From the NCBI RefSeq assembly GCF_902381825.1, contig NZ_LR698973.1, positions 273,995 through 280,970 of the forward strand: a stretch of DNA of 6,976 bases, read 5' to 3'. The translations under genes were made by a program, and so were the position numbers. Shown here piece after piece: positions 6,270 through 6,976 of this stretch (positions within the stretch are counted from its first letter, which is position 1; each line of letters begins with the position of its first letter). Source of the stretch: Pseudocoprococcus catus (lineage in GTDB: Bacteria > Bacillota > Clostridia > Lachnospirales > Lachnospiraceae). Below the pieces are notes generated by a model. That model made no database searches. It saw nothing but the letters and a program-made list of their open reading frames with translations, and had not been told where the DNA came from.

Positions 6270-6415
6270 ATGAATGCAATGGATGTGGCTTTGATATGCA
6301 AGGCTTTGGGCGATGCGAACCGGCTGGAAATTGTACAGATGCTGTCGGATGGAGAAAAGTGCGGGTGTAAACTTTTGGAAAGATTTGAAATTACCCAGCC
6401 AACTTTATCCCATGA
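6270..6415 (+). pseudogene. arsR: Truncated ArsR-family arsenic-type regulator
   Basis: The first 48 residues are a clear ArsR-family N-terminus: LICKALGDANRLEIVQMLSDG, then the metalloid-sensing pair C31 and C33 in KCGCKLLE, then the start of the DNA-recognition helix, QPTLSH. That CxC arrangement is typical of As(III)-sensing ArsR proteins in clostridia. Family members continue with H-M-K-I-L and about 50 more residues (rest of the recognition helix, wing and dimer helix), but here homology stops after TLSH. The frame then runs on to a TAG at 6648-6650 through unrelated DNA that is antisense to another gene. An intact promoter and GAGGTG ribosome binding site precede it. The product could not bind DNA normally. 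Insertion of a mobile element near 6413-6415 is the simplest cause. Confidence 0.82.
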
Positions 6416-6445
6416 TGAATTTTCCGGAAATATTGTAGCTAATAG

Positions 6446-6715
6446 TTATTTAAACTGTTGTATTTGTTTAAAATTTAAAAAAATATCTAATGAGTCTTCC
6501 GCATCTACCCACATCTGCAAATTTCCATCAAGATATAATCTTGCATATTCAAGAGGATCATCAATGGCGAGTGCGTTTAATGCACAGTCTGATCCTGATG
6601 TGGTTTTTAAGTCCTTTTCAGCTTCCCAACAGTCAATGCGGAGCATATAGCCAACAGAGGTATAAACATCAATACTGTTGCGATTGGGATTGTATTCTGC
6701 AAATATTGTTCTCAT
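6446..6715 (-). CDS. Small DUF6061-like protein of unknown function
   Basis: This 89-residue acidic protein starts MRTIFAEYNPNRNSIDVY and contains YMLRIDCWEAE and PLEYARLYLDGNLQ-type segments. I associate these with the uncharacterised DUF6061 family found on mobile elements of gut Firmicutes; this is from memory and not checked. No signal peptide, membrane helix or catalytic motif is visible. The ATG at 6715-6713 is preceded by AAGGAG (complement of 6726-6731) at 10 nt; an upstream in-frame ATG at 6757 would add 14 residues but lacks such a site. It is transcribed toward the broken arsR and lies near the inferred edge of the inserted element. Its last residues (FLNFKQIQQFK) may be less conserved than the rest. 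Confidence 0.72.
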   Translation of the reverse strand: MRTIFAEYNPNRNSIDVYTSVGYMLRIDCWEAEKDLKTTSGSDCALNALAIDDPLEYARLYLDGNLQMWVDAEDSLDIFLNFKQIQQFK

Positions 6716-6798
6716 CGTATCAAATCTCCTTATCGTTAAATCAATCATTTGTTGCAAAAATCAGAAGCATTTCAATCAGTTCACCATGTCACTTTTAT

Positions 6799-6887
6799 TT
6801 TGTGTTATACTGTTTTATAGGATTTTCTTGCCCTTGTATTTGCCCTTATCAGAGTTCGTAAACACTGGTGGGACAATATAACACAAA
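6799..6887. repeat. 11-bp inverted repeat pair upstream of the DUF6061-like gene
   Basis: TTTGTGTTATA (6799-6809) is the exact reverse complement of TATAACACAAA (6877-6887), with 67 bp between. Inside this span the direct repeat TTGCCCTT occurs at 6828-6835 and 6840-6847. The region has no convincing gene. It may bind an element-encoded protein; its function is unknown. Confidence 0.55.
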
Positions 6888-6930
6888 GGAAACAATAAGG
6901 GAAAGCTCACCAGTGATAAATTCAGTGTTT
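6843..6930. repeat. Cluster of staggered short inverted repeats
   Basis: Three perfect inverted pairs are visible: CCCTTAT (6843-6849) with ATAAGGG (6895-6901); CACTGGTG (6863-6870) with CACCAGTG (6908-6915); and AAACACTG (6860-6867) with CAGTGTTT (6923-6930). The last two share bases 6863-6867, so they are alternative, mutually exclusive pairings. Such an arrangement could be an attenuator-like switch, a recombinase or relaxase site, or coincidence in AT-rich DNA. Nothing else is recognised in 6716-6976. Confidence 0.45.
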
Positions 6931-6976
6931 TCAAGGGTTTGCGGAGAATTTAATAACAAAATATAACAGTTATTAT

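Larger units (their letters stand above)
6415..6976. mobile_element. Probable end of an inserted mobile element (continues beyond the window)
   Basis: The junction is inferred from the abrupt loss of ArsR homology after codon 48. Beyond it the DNA changes character: more AT-rich, the only convincing gene on the opposite strand, and a long non-coding stretch with inverted repeats. The small DUF6061-like gene near the edge is of a kind I associate with clostridial integrative elements. No recombinase, direct repeat or terminal inverted repeat can be confirmed because the other end lies outside the window, and the left boundary is accurate only to a few bases. A deletion or rearrangement is the alternative. 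Confidence 0.5.

Noticed and set aside
6136..6273. 45-codon plus-strand frame whose stop overlaps the arsR start as ATGA
   Set aside because: It runs through the terminator hairpin and the arsR promoter, has only a weak ribosome binding site and resembles no protein; judged spurious.
6421..6430. Palindrome TTTCCGGAAA close to the arsR break, considered as a recombination core
   Set aside because: A 10-bp palindrome alone is weak evidence, and the junction appears to lie several bases earlier; no matching copy is visible in the window.
6416..6650. Continuation of the arsR frame to a 126-residue chimeric protein
   Set aside because: After residue 48 it is antisense to the DUF6061-like gene and no longer ArsR-like; treated as read-through of a truncated gene.

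Overview
The window looks like accessory DNA from a low-GC anaerobic Firmicute, most likely a gut-type clostridium (Lachnospiraceae-like). This is inferred from AT-rich intergenic DNA, strong AGGAG-type ribosome binding sites, consensus sigma-A promoters and the protein families present. No 16S rRNA or species marker is in the window, so the taxonomy is only an inference.

Positions 1-185 hold no gene I recognise. Positions 186-6195 look like one metal-controlled transcription unit. It starts with a consensus promoter overlapped by an ArsR/SmtB-type operator. Next come a CadC/SmtB-like repressor (259-618), a second promoter and near-identical operator, and a full-length Zn/Cd/Pb P1B-type ATPase (678-2801). 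Four tightly packed genes follow: a small membrane-anchored protein with an ApbE-type flavinylation motif (2818-3336), a five-helix cytochrome-b-like subunit with four intramembrane histidines (3347-3886), a fumarate reductase/succinate dehydrogenase flavoprotein (3883-5427) and its iron-sulfur subunit (5433-6134). The last three have the C-A-B order of type B (di-heme) succinate:quinone oxidoreductases. An intrinsic terminator closes the unit at about 6166-6195.

Positions 6208-6415 carry a second, arsenic-type arsR with its own promoter and a palindromic operator candidate. The gene breaks off in the middle of its helix-turn-helix. From about 6415 to the window end the DNA appears to be the end of an inserted mobile element. 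It holds a minus-strand gene for a small DUF6061-like protein (6446-6715) and a non-coding stretch with several staggered inverted repeats.

The most interesting part is the redox module. The FrdA-like subunit keeps its catalytic residues, but the histidine that normally binds FAD covalently is glutamine. Next to a transmembrane di-heme candidate sits a minimal extracytoplasmic flavin-carrier candidate. One hypothesis is a fumarate reductase exchanging electrons with an extracytosolic covalent flavin through the membrane hemes, instead of or as well as a quinone pool, and induced together with metal efflux. This rests on motifs and gene order and has not been shown.
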